Shown in pieces: positions 48,245 through 57,685 of a stretch of DNA of 64,000 nucleotides. Under the pieces are notes generated by a model, which was not told the DNA's origin, did no database searches, and worked only from the letters and a program-made list of their open reading frames with translations. A program made the position numbers and the translations under genes. Numbering within the stretch: the stretch's first letter is position 1; every line of letters begins with the position of its first letter. Source of the stretch: a virus. Where the stretch lies: positions 271,036-335,035 of IMG/VR virus record IMGVR_UViG_3300028394_002328, one strand, 5' to 3'.

Positions 48245-48681
48245 CCTATTTTTTTAATTATTTTAGAAATATCTATTAATTTAGAAATTTTAAAATCTTG
48301 TAGACAACTATTTACTACCATATTGGGCCAGTAATTAAGTATATATTTTGCATCATCTACCAAAACCAACACAACATCTTCATTATTATAGTCTTTAGCG
48401 TGGGCAAAGTCAACACGATCTACGCCCAATAGTAGTAGAGTGTACACCATACCCAAACCACGAGCAATAGTACAGTAGTTATTTTCTGCTAATAATTCCC
48501 ATGGATTGGGCCAATCATTAATAAAATCAGTATGAAGGTAATGATTGACCAGTGGTGCATGTTGCCACCACCGATCAATTTCTACACAGGTAGTTTTTAA
48601 CTCTTTATCTTCTAATGACTGTCGTAGACGATACCAACTCTTTAATCTAGTATCATATGCTGATTGAAATACATTGGACAT
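48241..48681 (-). CDS. Conserved phage protein, 146 aa
   Basis: Unknown. Trp-rich central part (CVEIDRWWQHAPLVNHYLH, then DFINDWPNPWELLAENNYC) followed by a hydrophobic ARGLGMVYTLLLLGVD. Recurs beside nrdA in aquatic T4-like phages as far as I recall. ATGA-type overlaps on both sides. Confidence 0.6.
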   Translation of the reverse strand: MSNVFQSAYDTRLKSWYRLRQSLEDKELKTTCVEIDRWWQHAPLVNHYLHTDFINDWPNPWELLAENNYCTIARGLGMVYTLLLLGVDRVDFAHAKDYNNEDVVLVLVDDAKYILNYWPNMVVNSCLQDFKISKLIDISKIIKKIG

Positions 48682-49134
48682 TTATTTGAGTTCAACGCCA
48701 AATGACTCAAGTGCTTCTAATACTACATCATGGGTAACAAATGATTCAGCATTGAATTCACATTGTTCCCATAACCAAAATTGTTTTTCTCTTAGGTATT
48801 TTCTATCTTTAAGTAGATTAACATTTTCAGGGTGACCAAATATTACAGGATCGCTTTGGCCCCAAAGTACTATACCTGGTTTACCTTGATCCCAACAATA
48901 ATGTTGGAAAAAACTATCAATACCCATCCAAGTTTTACATTCTTTAATCAATTCAGCGAGGTCTTCTAACGATAAATTTTGTCTAAAATCAGCCACTAGC
49001 GGTACTTCACCTTCTACCCCAACTTGAACAATATGCTCTTTGACTTGAGCAATTACTTCTTCCCAATATGGATAATTTTTAGGATGTTGTTTTCCATTAC
49101 GCATTGTCTTTGCGTAGGGTGATAAAATAATCAT
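48682..49134 (-). CDS. GT9-like glycosyltransferase fragment-type protein
   Basis: 150 aa. MIILSPYAKTMRNGKQHPKNYPYW and MGIDSFFQHYCWDQGKPGIVLWGQSDPVIFGHP resemble the C-terminal half of heptosyltransferases (GT9), where the Asp and the GQSDP loop bind the nucleotide sugar. The N-terminal Rossmann half is missing, so activity alone is doubtful. Stop and start overlap with neighbours. Confidence 0.6.
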   Translation of the reverse strand: MIILSPYAKTMRNGKQHPKNYPYWEEVIAQVKEHIVQVGVEGEVPLVADFRQNLSLEDLAELIKECKTWMGIDSFFQHYCWDQGKPGIVLWGQSDPVIFGHPENVNLLKDRKYLREKQFWLWEQCEFNAESFVTHDVVLEALESFGVELK

Positions 49135-49622
49135 TTAAATGCTTCCACAGTTAAAAATAAATGAGCAGGATAATGCTCTAGGTATTTGCTAGCGGCAGGT
49201 AATCTATTTACTTTGTTAAACCCTGTCCACATCAGATGGGTACGGAGTTGGTCTTCAGTAAATAAAAACAAATGTTCCTGACCTTTAATCCAAGGCATTG
49301 AGAAAAAATGCCCATATAAATGTATTCTATAGTCAGGTGAGCCATTAACAAAATCTCTGCAACTTGCTAAGAAGTCAGGTGTTTCTAAATATAATCTACC
49401 ATTTGGTTTTAAAACCCTATGCCATTCTTTAAGTACATCTTTACCTTTATGCCAATCAAAGTGTTCAATAATATGAAATGCTTTTATTTCATCTACTGAA
49501 TTATCTTCATAGGGTATTGTGCTTACATCAAACCTAGCGTCAACTTTTCCATCATGATACAAGTCTACATTAACATATCCATCGATATAATCATCACCGC
49601 ATGCTAAATTTAACTTAATCAT
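49131..49622 (-). CDS. SAM-dependent methyltransferase, class I
   Basis: 163 aa. LNLACGDDYIDGYVNVDL is motif I with the acidic motif II, DEIKAFHIIEHF motif IV, and VLKPNGRLYLETPDF motif post-II, typical of Methyltransf_11 enzymes near surface-glycan genes. ATGA-type overlaps with both neighbours make it part of the 48.7-53.3 kb unit. Likely decorates the glycan made by the glycosyltransferases. Confidence 0.78.
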   Translation of the reverse strand: MIKLNLACGDDYIDGYVNVDLYHDGKVDARFDVSTIPYEDNSVDEIKAFHIIEHFDWHKGKDVLKEWHRVLKPNGRLYLETPDFLASCRDFVNGSPDYRIHLYGHFFSMPWIKGQEHLFLFTEDQLRTHLMWTGFNKVNRLPAASKYLEHYPAHLFLTVEAFK

Positions 49623-50602
49623 GTCTTATCCACATATAGTTTTCTAAATCCATCTTCCAAACTGCCTGTCCAATTCCATTGATCCATCTTCTGATAAACA
49701 TTGAAATGTTCAATTGCACCAAATAACTGTTTGGCTTCGGCTATACTTCTACCAGGAACAATGTCAGGATAGCAAGTAAAAATGATAGGATTTTTAATAT
49801 CAGGTAATACTTTCTTAAACACTATATGATCACCCATACCACAGTCTAATACAACTATAGTACTATCTCCAAGATTCATTATGTTTTTGAATATCTGTTC
49901 ATCATGCATGAACATTTCATAATGACCATCTCTTATACCACCATCTCTATTTTTTAAATGCCAAGTAACTGCATTTGGTACTATAAGATTTTTATATCCA
50001 CGCTGTTTTAGTGCATAGGTAAATAGAGTTTCTTCTCTATGTGCTATTCTACTTAAGCCCAAATGATAATCTGCTATTCCTGCTCTATATAAAAATGAAC
50101 AATGTAAATGGTCTACTTCTTGTTTTTCTTTAATATAATACCACTGTAAATTGCCTTCATTATAAATGTCTTCAATTTTACCAGTAGCCTGTATTTCTCC
50201 ACCTAATGGAGGTGTTAATACACTACCACCTACTCCACCAACATCATCCGCAGTATGTGAATATAATACTTCTAGTGTATTGGCTTCGGCAACTGTATCG
50301 TCATCCATGCGCCAAACCCATTTATATCCCATTCTATTTGCTTTGTCATGATTAAAATGTTGACCTTTCTTTTCAGCAAATAACCATTCCCATTGAATGC
50401 CTTTTTGATCTAGCATTTGAAAAATGTATAGATAATGCTGATGTTCTCTTACATCAATAGGTTCTACATTATCATCAAATACAATGAGTTTATCGGGCTT
50501 CAATGTTTGATTAACTACACTCATCATTGCTAATGGCAATGTAGTATCGTATCGACCTCTAGTAGAAATGGAACATAATATGTTTTTACTCATCTTTTCC
50601 AA
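49619..50602 (-). CDS. GT2-type glycosyltransferase
   Basis: 327 aa GT-A enzyme: SISTRGRYDTTLPLAMMSV, DKLIVFDDN and WVWRMDDDTVAEANTLEV with the metal-binding DDD. The last 80 residues (GDSTIVVLDCGMGDHIVFKKVLPDIKNP...) are not glycosyltransferase and resemble a GT9-like nucleotide-sugar domain, perhaps the missing half of the gene downstream. Overlaps the fusion gene upstream by 13 bases. Confidence 0.75.
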   Translation of the reverse strand: MEKMSKNILCSISTRGRYDTTLPLAMMSVVNQTLKPDKLIVFDDNVEPIDVREHQHYLYIFQMLDQKGIQWEWLFAEKKGQHFNHDKANRMGYKWVWRMDDDTVAEANTLEVLYSHTADDVGGVGGSVLTPPLGGEIQATGKIEDIYNEGNLQWYYIKEKQEVDHLHCSFLYRAGIADYHLGLSRIAHREETLFTYALKQRGYKNLIVPNAVTWHLKNRDGGIRDGHYEMFMHDEQIFKNIMNLGDSTIVVLDCGMGDHIVFKKVLPDIKNPIIFTCYPDIVPGRSIAEAKQLFGAIEHFNVYQKMDQWNWTGSLEDGFRKLYVDKT

Positions 50603-52575
50603 CGTTGGTTACAATAAGGAAGTTCTTTCCAATTAAATTTATTACCCAAATGATCTACTTCATACCAATATATTTGGTCTGATCTTAAATTAGTAAATCC
50701 AAATTCTTTTAGTTTATTTTCTATTATCTCTTTGCCTTTATAAGTAGGATGTAAGTCAGTATGAATTTCTAGCACAATTTCGTTAATTCTATTCATTTCT
50801 TCTTGAGTCGCATTTAAAATAATATCGTATTCAGCACCTTCACAGTCTAGTTTTAATAATATGTTATTACCTTCTATCATTTTTAATAATATAGGCAAAG
50901 ATAGACTACGAACCAATTCATGCTCAGTTGTAATATTATACATACTATTTGCACCGGCATTGTCATTATTAATGCTTACACTAATATATTTCCCATGCTC
51001 TGCTGCCACTACATTTTTTAATGCGATTATAGAAGATAAGCCTGATCGTTTTACATTAGATTGAAAAATGTTAAAAGTTTTAGAAACAGGTTCAATTCCT
51101 ATTACCTTTTTAGCTCCCATTGCTCCGGCTAGTAATGAAAAGGCTCCTATATTTGCTCCCACATCTATAACTGATCTACCTGTTAATTCTTCTTTAGTAA
51201 GATTGTATTGATTTGATTCAATAACTTCACGATGCATATTAGCATCTTGTTCTTTTAGCCAACTCAAATCTATAGTTTCATCTTTATCCCAAATACATAA
51301 CATTAAGTTTATATTCTCAGGGTCACCTCTTACTAAAGGATCGTCTAATAATCTTCCATCAGGTGCTATATATTTAAATTTAAAACTAGGGAAATATAAT
51401 TCATCTAACATATGTAGTTTATGATGTGGACCCCATTTACCCGGTGGCTCAAGCATAGGAACCGTTATCATTAATCTTTTACAATGCTTTTTTAGTCTTT
51501 CAACAATTTCTAATCCGTTTTCCAAATGCTCAATTACTTCAAAAGCAACTATAGTATCATACTGATATAATTCAAAATTATTAATATCAGCATTAATAAA
51601 CTGTGCATTATATCCCCAATCTTGATCTTTGGCTGCTTTAATTATATACTTGTCATAATCTAATCCAGTATATTCAATAGTGTTAGGAAAGAATTGAATT
51701 CCATAACCACTAGTGCATCCTAATTCAAAAACCTTAGTTCCTAATAGATTTTCTGCGGCCCACCGATATCTAGTTACTTCTCGGTCATACACAGGATCAC
51801 CCTTGAAAAATACAGCCCTCTCCCAATAATTTGAAAGACGCCATTTATACCAATCAGGATTATATTTTCTTGCTAGAGTTAATGAATTTTCTAAAAATAC
51901 ATCATTATAATCATTTACTAGTTTAGAATCGTGCATTGTGCCTTCACCCTTATGATATATAGGGAATTCGCCGATATGTAGATTAGTAGTAGTATCCCAA
52001 GATTTGTTAAGTACTTCACATACTTCAAACCCTGCATTTTCTGCTTCAATACAGAATTCTGTATCTTCTCCGCCACCTACACCATAATCCATGCTTAATA
52101 AACCAATACTATCAAACACTTTTTTATGAATCATTACACAAAAGAATACAGCAAAGTCTCTGCCTGCTGGCTCACTATGACCTTTAATGATACAACTAAT
52201 GCCGCATTTTGGATTACTAATAAAAGGACTTTCTAGTAAGTTTAGCCAACCATTTACTTCATGAGGTAATAATATTGCATCATTGTTTAACAGTATTATT
52301 AAGTCCGTCGTTGCTAATTTAATGGCAGGATTACATGCGCCTGAGTATCCAAGTGGTTCATTAGCCCATGCGATTTTAAAATGCTTTTTTAATCCTAAAT
52401 ATGTAAACTTTTCTGATAACGCACCCAAATACTCTAGCGTATTATCAGTACATCCATTAGCGCTGACTATTAACTCAATATCTTCTATGTTAGAATATGC
52501 TAGTATAGATTCAATACAAGGTTTTAATAAATCATCACAATGATTATAAGTGGGAATTACTATACTATATTTCAT
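50590..52575 (-). CDS. Three-domain fusion: GT2 glycosyltransferase, methyltransferase, FkbM methyltransferase
   Basis: 661 aa. Residues 1-240 are a GT2 domain (IVIPTYNHCDDLLKP, LIILLNNDAILLP). About 275-425 is a class I methyltransferase (KVFELGCTSGYGIQFF, DTIVAFEVIEHLENG). About 455-650 is an FkbM-type methyltransferase (SVIDVGANIGAFSLLAGAMG, LLKLDCEGAEYDIIL). The GT2 part is a close paralogue of the next gene upstream. A single polypeptide could add a sugar and methylate it twice, for example at a glycan cap. Starts at ATGA-type overlap. Confidence 0.85.
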   Translation of the reverse strand: MKYSIVIPTYNHCDDLLKPCIESILAYSNIEDIELIVSANGCTDNTLEYLGALSEKFTYLGLKKHFKIAWANEPLGYSGACNPAIKLATTDLIILLNNDAILLPHEVNGWLNLLESPFISNPKCGISCIIKGHSEPAGRDFAVFFCVMIHKKVFDSIGLLSMDYGVGGGEDTEFCIEAENAGFEVCEVLNKSWDTTTNLHIGEFPIYHKGEGTMHDSKLVNDYNDVFLENSLTLARKYNPDWYKWRLSNYWERAVFFKGDPVYDREVTRYRWAAENLLGTKVFELGCTSGYGIQFFPNTIEYTGLDYDKYIIKAAKDQDWGYNAQFINADINNFELYQYDTIVAFEVIEHLENGLEIVERLKKHCKRLMITVPMLEPPGKWGPHHKLHMLDELYFPSFKFKYIAPDGRLLDDPLVRGDPENINLMLCIWDKDETIDLSWLKEQDANMHREVIESNQYNLTKEELTGRSVIDVGANIGAFSLLAGAMGAKKVIGIEPVSKTFNIFQSNVKRSGLSSIIALKNVVAAEHGKYISVSINNDNAGANSMYNITTEHELVRSLSLPILLKMIEGNNILLKLDCEGAEYDIILNATQEEMNRINEIVLEIHTDLHPTYKGKEIIENKLKEFGFTNLRSDQIYWYEVDHLGNKFNWKELPYCNQRWKR

Positions 52576-53327
52576 ATTGTACCTGTGTGTTTATTTGCTT
52601 CATACCACTCTAGATTATACTTCTTAGCAAGCCTTAGTTCATTATTTCTAAATGTTTGATTCCAATTCTGAACTAGATTAGGATCATGAACAGTACCCTC
52701 ACCACGATGATATATGGGGAAAGTACCTACGTGTAGCATTGCTTCATTAGACCATACCATTTGAACAGGTTGAATAATTGAAAACCCTGCTAATTCTGCT
52801 TCCATACAAAATTCAATATCCTCTCCACTACCCGTACCATAATCTTCGTTTAATAATCCAATCTTATCAAATACTTTACGGTCAATCATAACACAGAAAA
52901 ATATTCCAAAATTTCTTTTTATTATTTCGCTATACTTTAGTAGTACTGCGGTAATTCCACAGTTACTATCATCAAATCCATTGTTAAGTAGAGTTAACCA
53001 ATCATTTTTATTTTGAGGTAGTAGTACTGCATCATTGTTAAACAATACTATTCTATTAGTTGTTGCAACTTTAATACCAGCATTTGTTGCTTTTGGATAA
53101 CCTAAGGGATTATTATCCCAAACTATCTTAAGATGATTTTCTAATCTAAGATAGTTGAATTTTTCTTTTAGATTTCCTAAGTATTCCAAAGTATTGTCAG
53201 TACATCCATTAGCACTGATAATAAGTTCTATATCTGTTATATTTGAATATTCAAATATAGATTCTATACATGGTTTTAGTAAATCATTGCAATGATTATA
53301 GGTAGGGATTACTATACTGTATTTCAT
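52572..53327 (-). CDS. GT2-type glycosyltransferase
   Basis: 251 aa, paralogue of the first domain of the fusion protein downstream (IVIPTYNHCNDLLKPCIESI is shared almost entirely). NRIVLFNNDAVLLPQ holds the metal-binding Asp. First gene of the glycan unit, with SD AGAGGAAAG and a near-late motif TATAAATT upstream, right after the capsid terminator. Confidence 0.85.
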   Translation of the reverse strand: MKYSIVIPTYNHCNDLLKPCIESIFEYSNITDIELIISANGCTDNTLEYLGNLKEKFNYLRLENHLKIVWDNNPLGYPKATNAGIKVATTNRIVLFNNDAVLLPQNKNDWLTLLNNGFDDSNCGITAVLLKYSEIIKRNFGIFFCVMIDRKVFDKIGLLNEDYGTGSGEDIEFCMEAELAGFSIIQPVQMVWSNEAMLHVGTFPIYHRGEGTVHDPNLVQNWNQTFRNNELRLAKKYNLEWYEANKHTGTI

Positions 53328-53371
53328 TTACTTTCCTCTGTTCTACTTATGACAGTAGATTTTAGTCAGTA

Positions 53372-53379
53372 AATTTATA
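53372..53379 (-). promoter_or_regulatory. Late promoter-like motif of the glycan/nrd unit
   Basis: TATAAATT (7 of 8) 44 bases before the ATG at 53327; lies just after the capsid terminator. Confidence 0.5.
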
Positions 53380-53391
53380 TTAGCCACAAAA

Positions 53392-53411
53392 AAGCGCACC
53401 GAAGTGCGCTT
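53392..53411 (-). terminator. Strong Rho-independent terminator after the capsid gene
   Basis: Minus strand AAGCGCAC-TTCG-GTGCGCTT followed by a T-run: 8-bp perfect stem with a UUCG tetraloop. Insulates the head operon from the glycan unit. Confidence 0.93.
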
Positions 53412-53456
53412 CCCTGTAACTTCCCATCCCGATTGAGAATTAAAGTTATTCCAATA

Positions 53457-54653
53457 TTATTGGAATGTAAGGTTAGAAACAGCAATTTCCCCAACATAGT
53501 CAGCCGCATTACCGAAAGAACTTGCGGTATTGGTTAATTCTATGTATCCGTAACGAGTCATAAATGACACGACTGGTTCGAATGTTGACGGATCAAGGAC
53601 AACACCAGAACTCATCAAAGGAATATATGGGCAATAGAACGCGGCTGCGTCTGTCTCGCTTGAACCTTTGTAACCGACTAGCACAGGAATGTTGTCAGCA
53701 GCATAACTGTCAACGAACACACGCATTGCACCGTTCAATGTACCAACGAACTTGGTGTTTGTTGGGGCTTCGAATGTGCCTTCTGTTGTGCGAGCAAAAG
53801 CAGAAGTTGTAGCACTCTGAAGAACTGTCAAGCTAGCAGAACTAACAACGGCCCAGTTACCAGCACCACGACGGGTACGCTGTGCAATCAAGTTAGCAAC
53901 ACGGTTGATTAGAACAGCTAGAGCAGCGTGTTCGTCACCAACGTATGTAGCTGTACCAGATACTGTAGCTTGGTTGTATGTATACTCTGTAGAAGCAAGA
54001 GTACGGAGTGACAAGAGGATCTCTTGGTCGATCTCAGCAGTGATCTCTTGTGCTAGAGCAGCCATGATTTCTGCTTCAACGTCAATACCATGCTGGCTTT
54101 GAGCGTCTTGTGCAGCTTCGAATGTCCAACGTGCCTGTAACTTGCGTGACTTAGCTTCAACAGCCTGTCTTAAGATTTGCACGGAAATTTGCTTACCGCC
54201 ATTACCTTCTAATGCTGCTGTATCGTTAGCAGTATAGTAGCTAGTAGAAGTAGCATCACCTTTAACTCTTGAGTAAGCCTGTGCAATTAAGAATGGGCTT
54301 AATGCTTCCTGACCAGCTGTTACGCTTGTCTGAGCAGCAGAGTTATCAGTTAATGACTGAGCATAACGGACACGTAGTGTATGGATCTGACCAACTGGGC
54401 CAGTCATTGGCTGAACACCAACCAACTCGTTAGCGATAACTGTTGGCATAACACGACGGATAACTGGAAGAATCACACGGTTTAATGTAGCGATATTGCC
54501 AGCTGTAGTTGTACCTGCGGTACTTTCAGCAAGTAGTTGCTTTTTGGTGTTTTCTAAGATAACACCCATTGTTGAGCGGCGAGTGCCTTTTAAGCCTTCT
54601 AACAGAGCTTCCTTGGTCTCGTCCCAACGGCTTTCTAATAGAACTTTTGACAT
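53457..54653 (-). CDS. gp23: Major capsid protein, gp23-like
   Basis: 398 aa. LNRVILPVIRRVMPTVIAN and LVGVQPMTGPVGQIHTLRVR are the T4 gp23 signature. Near the N-terminus LLAE43-STAG fits the (I/L)-x-E rule of the gp21 protease, predicting removal of 43 residues and a mature chain of about 355 aa. Last gene of the head operon, 46 bases before the terminator. Ribosome site AGGAGAAAAT. Confidence 0.96.
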   Translation of the reverse strand: MSKVLLESRWDETKEALLEGLKGTRRSTMGVILENTKKQLLAESTAGTTTAGNIATLNRVILPVIRRVMPTVIANELVGVQPMTGPVGQIHTLRVRYAQSLTDNSAAQTSVTAGQEALSPFLIAQAYSRVKGDATSTSYYTANDTAALEGNGGKQISVQILRQAVEAKSRKLQARWTFEAAQDAQSQHGIDVEAEIMAALAQEITAEIDQEILLSLRTLASTEYTYNQATVSGTATYVGDEHAALAVLINRVANLIAQRTRRGAGNWAVVSSASLTVLQSATTSAFARTTEGTFEAPTNTKFVGTLNGAMRVFVDSYAADNIPVLVGYKGSSETDAAAFYCPYIPLMSSGVVLDPSTFEPVVSFMTRYGYIELTNTASSFGNAADYVGEIAVSNLTFQ

Positions 54654-54682
54654 TTTTATTTTCTCCTAATCTATGTCTTAAA

Positions 54683-55792
54683 TTAAAGCCCTGCCAGACG
54701 CTTGATATCAATCACGTTATCACGCTCTTGGGTATCAATAATATCTTTTTTGGCAGATTTATCACCTGTCACTTCACTAATCATTTTTGATTCTGTAATT
54801 GTCTGCTTAGTAGCTTTCTTTTCAGAACCACTGTTTAGTACAGCCGGTAGATACTTTTCAAAAGCATTCTGTAACCTTGGGGTTTGAACGCTTTCTAATA
54901 AAGATAGCATTACCTTAGCCTTTTCTTCGTTCAATGGAGCAAGTAAATCACTCATTGTTTTTTCACGAAGATTAGATTCTTTGATAATACGCACTTCTTT
55001 CTCTTTGCTCTCAACTAACTGTTTAGCCTGTGAGATTAAACTCATAGACTCGGCTAGTTTTTGATCTTTCTCTTTTAACGCAGCCATTAACTTGCGTGTC
55101 TCAGCTTTTTCATTTAAATGAGTAACTGAAAACTCGCTAGCGAACGATTCAAATATTCTGCGACCGAAATTGTTTTCACGGGCGGCTTGAATATCTTCTT
55201 TAAGCTGGCTTAGTTCACCTTTAAGATGTTTAGTAACAACAGCATTCATTCTCTTAGCACTTTCTGTGACAAATTTTGCCTTTAGTGCTTCAAGTTGTTT
55301 GCGTCCTTCTGCAACTAATTTAACCTTAGCTTCAACAACTGCTTTCTTGTCCTGTGAGAATTCTTTGATTTCACGGGCAAGTGCATGAACAATAAATTGC
55401 TCTAGCTTTTGCTGACTTTCCTGCTGAATCTTGCGATCACTACGCAATTCTTTGATTTCTTCGGCTAGTTTAGTAACCATGAAATCATTGAATTTTGATG
55501 CGCTTTCACGAAGTTTCACTTGGCTTTTTACACGGTCTTCGTTCATTGCTTTTCTTTCATTATGAAATTCTTGAATTTCTTCTGAAAGATTGTCTGTTAC
55601 CATACGATCAAGGGCTTCAACCATAACGCTTCTGTCATGCTCATACTTTTGTGCAAACTCTTCTCTAAGTTCTGCACGAACCTGTTCACGAGCCTCATTC
55701 AACTTGGATTCCCAGGCTTCATTAATCTGTTGCCCTACGTCTTCATTAATAAGTCCGCTCTCAAGTAATGGTTTGATTATTTCCAATGTCAT
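54683..55792 (-). CDS. gp22: Prohead core scaffold, gp22-like
   Basis: 369 aa, almost entirely helical, highly charged coiled coil (EQVRAELREEFAQKYE, KLAEEIKELRSDRKIQ, LAREIKEFSQDKKAV in repeating blocks of about 37 residues) as in T4 gp22. It forms the assembly core and is degraded by gp21. Position between protease and capsid genes is the T4 order. Confidence 0.9.
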   Translation of the reverse strand: MTLEIIKPLLESGLINEDVGQQINEAWESKLNEAREQVRAELREEFAQKYEHDRSVMVEALDRMVTDNLSEEIQEFHNERKAMNEDRVKSQVKLRESASKFNDFMVTKLAEEIKELRSDRKIQQESQQKLEQFIVHALAREIKEFSQDKKAVVEAKVKLVAEGRKQLEALKAKFVTESAKRMNAVVTKHLKGELSQLKEDIQAARENNFGRRIFESFASEFSVTHLNEKAETRKLMAALKEKDQKLAESMSLISQAKQLVESKEKEVRIIKESNLREKTMSDLLAPLNEEKAKVMLSLLESVQTPRLQNAFEKYLPAVLNSGSEKKATKQTITESKMISEVTGDKSAKKDIIDTQERDNVIDIKRLAGL

Positions 55793-55803
55793 TGGACATC
55801 CCC

Positions 55804-56436
55804 TTATTTAATTTTGAGATCCTTGATGAGGCGTATGACTTCCTCTTTCAAGAATTTCTCTACTTTTTTGTCGCCTTTAGCGTCTTTTACAATACTCAAC
55901 AATCTATGACCATGCTTCATGTTCATTATGCCTTCATAAATTGCCTTTGGATATGCATTAGGTGCGCTTGGTTGAGCGACAATATCTACTGTGACTATTT
56001 CAAAGTCACTTACTTTGCCGTCCATGTCGTTTACATTACCTGATCCACGACTTGATACGCCTAGTTTCACACCACTCTCCAACATAGTCTTTACTAACTG
56101 ACCCATTGGAGTTGGTAATATTTTTAGTTTTCCGAATCCATTAGCTCCGTCCATCCACATACTAGTAATCATATGTGACACACGGTCTAAATTAATTTTG
56201 AGGTCATCAGGGTGATCTACTTCACCTAGAACTGAATGACCATCTGAAATTTGCTCATTAAGAGTTTGCACGGCATTTTCAATTTCAGACACGGGGTAAA
56301 TGCGTTCATTAGCATTTTTAACCCCGCCCTGAATGAAAATTCCCTTCATGTATAGGGACTTTCCGTTAGCGTCATCTAACGACTCGACCACCATTCCTGC
56401 GCGGTCAAATGTTAAATGTTCTTTGAGATAAGCCAT
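55804..56436 (-). CDS. gp21: Prohead protease, gp21-like
   Basis: 210 aa serine protease of the herpesvirus-assemblin-like fold (peptidase S77/U9). LGEVDHPDDLKI supplies the catalytic His, KLGVSSRGSGNV the Ser, and FEIVTVDIVAQPSAPNA the third motif. Cleaves gp22, gp23 and core proteins during head maturation. In T4 order 20-67/68-21-22-23. Confidence 0.94.
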   Translation of the reverse strand: MAYLKEHLTFDRAGMVVESLDDANGKSLYMKGIFIQGGVKNANERIYPVSEIENAVQTLNEQISDGHSVLGEVDHPDDLKINLDRVSHMITSMWMDGANGFGKLKILPTPMGQLVKTMLESGVKLGVSSRGSGNVNDMDGKVSDFEIVTVDIVAQPSAPNAYPKAIYEGIMNMKHGHRLLSIVKDAKGDKKVEKFLKEEVIRLIKDLKIK

Positions 56437-56451
56437 TTCTCTCAGATTCTC

Positions 56452-57336
56452 TTAGATTCTTCTTCTAGCAGGTTTTCTGCTTTCCATAACGCTCTTGTCG
56501 TTCTGTTGAACAGAACCACCGGCGCCAGCTTCTTTACCTTGTGGGGTCTTGTGACCAAAACCGCCTGGCACTTTTTCTTTGAATGATGACTTGCCTGCAT
56601 CTTGTCCTGGTGTGTTTTTAAACTGACCAGCACCCTTTACAGTTGTCTCACCCTTAGAACCGTAGTTGCTAGGAGCTTTAGGACTTGTTGGAACTGTCTC
56701 AGATGCACCAGAGAACTTTACTGGCTTGCTGTCCATTCCTGCTTGTCCACTGTTTTGTAGACCTGGGCTCTTTGTTTGTGCGCCATTGTCGCCGCCGATT
56801 TTAGAACCGTAAAGACCTGGAACATTCTTTAATTGAATTGCTTCCATCATTTCTTCAGCACCTTCTTCTTCATCGTCAAATTCTTCTTCGCCTTCTTCAT
56901 CACCCGTCATTTCTTCTTCGTCGCCGAAATCTTCTTCGTCGCCCATACCATCGTCATCACCGCCCATGATCTTTTCAAAATCAGCCATTAACTGGTCTAA
57001 TTTGTCTTCAATGCGAATAACCGCATCTTCAACTTCATCATCAGCTTCTTCATCATGCATATCGTCAGAACTAATGTCAATGACTTCTTCTTCGTCATCG
57101 AATCCAATATCATCTTCATCTTCTGTCATACCACCAGCTTCTTCTGCGCTGATTTCGTCCATTAGATCGCCGACTTGACCTCCCATGCCTTCTTCACCCA
57201 TCATTTCGTCGTCCATGATAGATTCGTAGATTTCACGGGATTTTTCTACTACGATATCGTGAAATAATTCACGGGCTTGTTCTTCATTCTCATTGATAAT
57301 CAAATCAATAAGTTGTTCAAATTTTCTATGATCCAT
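56452..57336 (-). CDS. Acidic prohead core protein, gp67/gp68-like
   Basis: 294 aa. A helical N-terminus (residues 1-40), a very acidic centre (runs of D/E to residue 165) and a Gly/Lys/Ser-rich basic C-terminal half. Location directly between the 75-aa gene and gp21 is that of gp67/gp68 in T4. Two motifs of the gp21 type (for example MMEAIQLKN) may be cleaved. A CTAAATA motif and SD CAGGAGAAC lie upstream. Confidence 0.7.
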   Translation of the reverse strand: MDHRKFEQLIDLIINENEEQARELFHDIVVEKSREIYESIMDDEMMGEEGMGGQVGDLMDEISAEEAGGMTEDEDDIGFDDEEEVIDISSDDMHDEEADDEVEDAVIRIEDKLDQLMADFEKIMGGDDDGMGDEEDFGDEEEMTGDEEGEEEFDDEEEGAEEMMEAIQLKNVPGLYGSKIGGDNGAQTKSPGLQNSGQAGMDSKPVKFSGASETVPTSPKAPSNYGSKGETTVKGAGQFKNTPGQDAGKSSFKEKVPGGFGHKTPQGKEAGAGGSVQQNDKSVMESRKPARRRI

Positions 57337-57372
57337 TATTGTTCTCCTGAAGTGAAATGGCTTTGTAATAAT

Positions 57373-57379
57373 TATTTAG
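57373..57379 (-). promoter_or_regulatory. Late promoter motif with Shine-Dalgarno leader
   Basis: CTAAATA 36 bases before the acidic core gene, which has SD CAGGAGAAC. Confidence 0.45.
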
Positions 57380-57444
57380 TGGGTATACCAAAAAACAGCT
57401 TATTAACTACTGTTTTTTTACGTTTTTGTAAAATATATACAAAA

Positions 57445-57672
57445 TTATAGGGTAGGAGCTGCTGCTTCTGCCTTAGGTCCGTATTGATCGTGGACTTTTT
57501 TTAGATGTTGTTTCTTTTCGTAGTTTCTTACATCAAGCATTTTTCTTAATTTTCTTATTTGCTTTAATGTAAGTTTAGTTTTTCTAGATTGTTTCCAAAT
57601 AGGTTTACTGTTATCTTGATCAACATCTTGATAACCTTCAACCGGCGGATCAAACATTTCTAGTAACTTCAT
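57445..57672 (-). CDS. Small basic head protein, 75 aa
   Basis: Basic protein with a KLTLKQIRKLRKMLDVRNYEK helix, seen in this position next to the portal in T4-like aquatic phages by memory. Probably prohead core or portal-associated. Starts from a leaderless motif: GATAAATA, ATTAC, ATG, no Shine-Dalgarno sequence. Confidence 0.7.
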   Translation of the reverse strand: MKLLEMFDPPVEGYQDVDQDNSKPIWKQSRKTKLTLKQIRKLRKMLDVRNYEKKQHLKKVHDQYGPKAEAAAPTL

Positions 57673-57677
57673 GTAAT

Positions 57678-57685
57678 TATTTATC
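57678..57685 (-). promoter_or_regulatory. Late promoter motif, leaderless type
   Basis: GATAAATA, ATTAC, ATG at 57672; predicted +1 is the A of ATG. Overlaps the stop region of the portal gene's 3' neighbour spacing. Confidence 0.6.
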
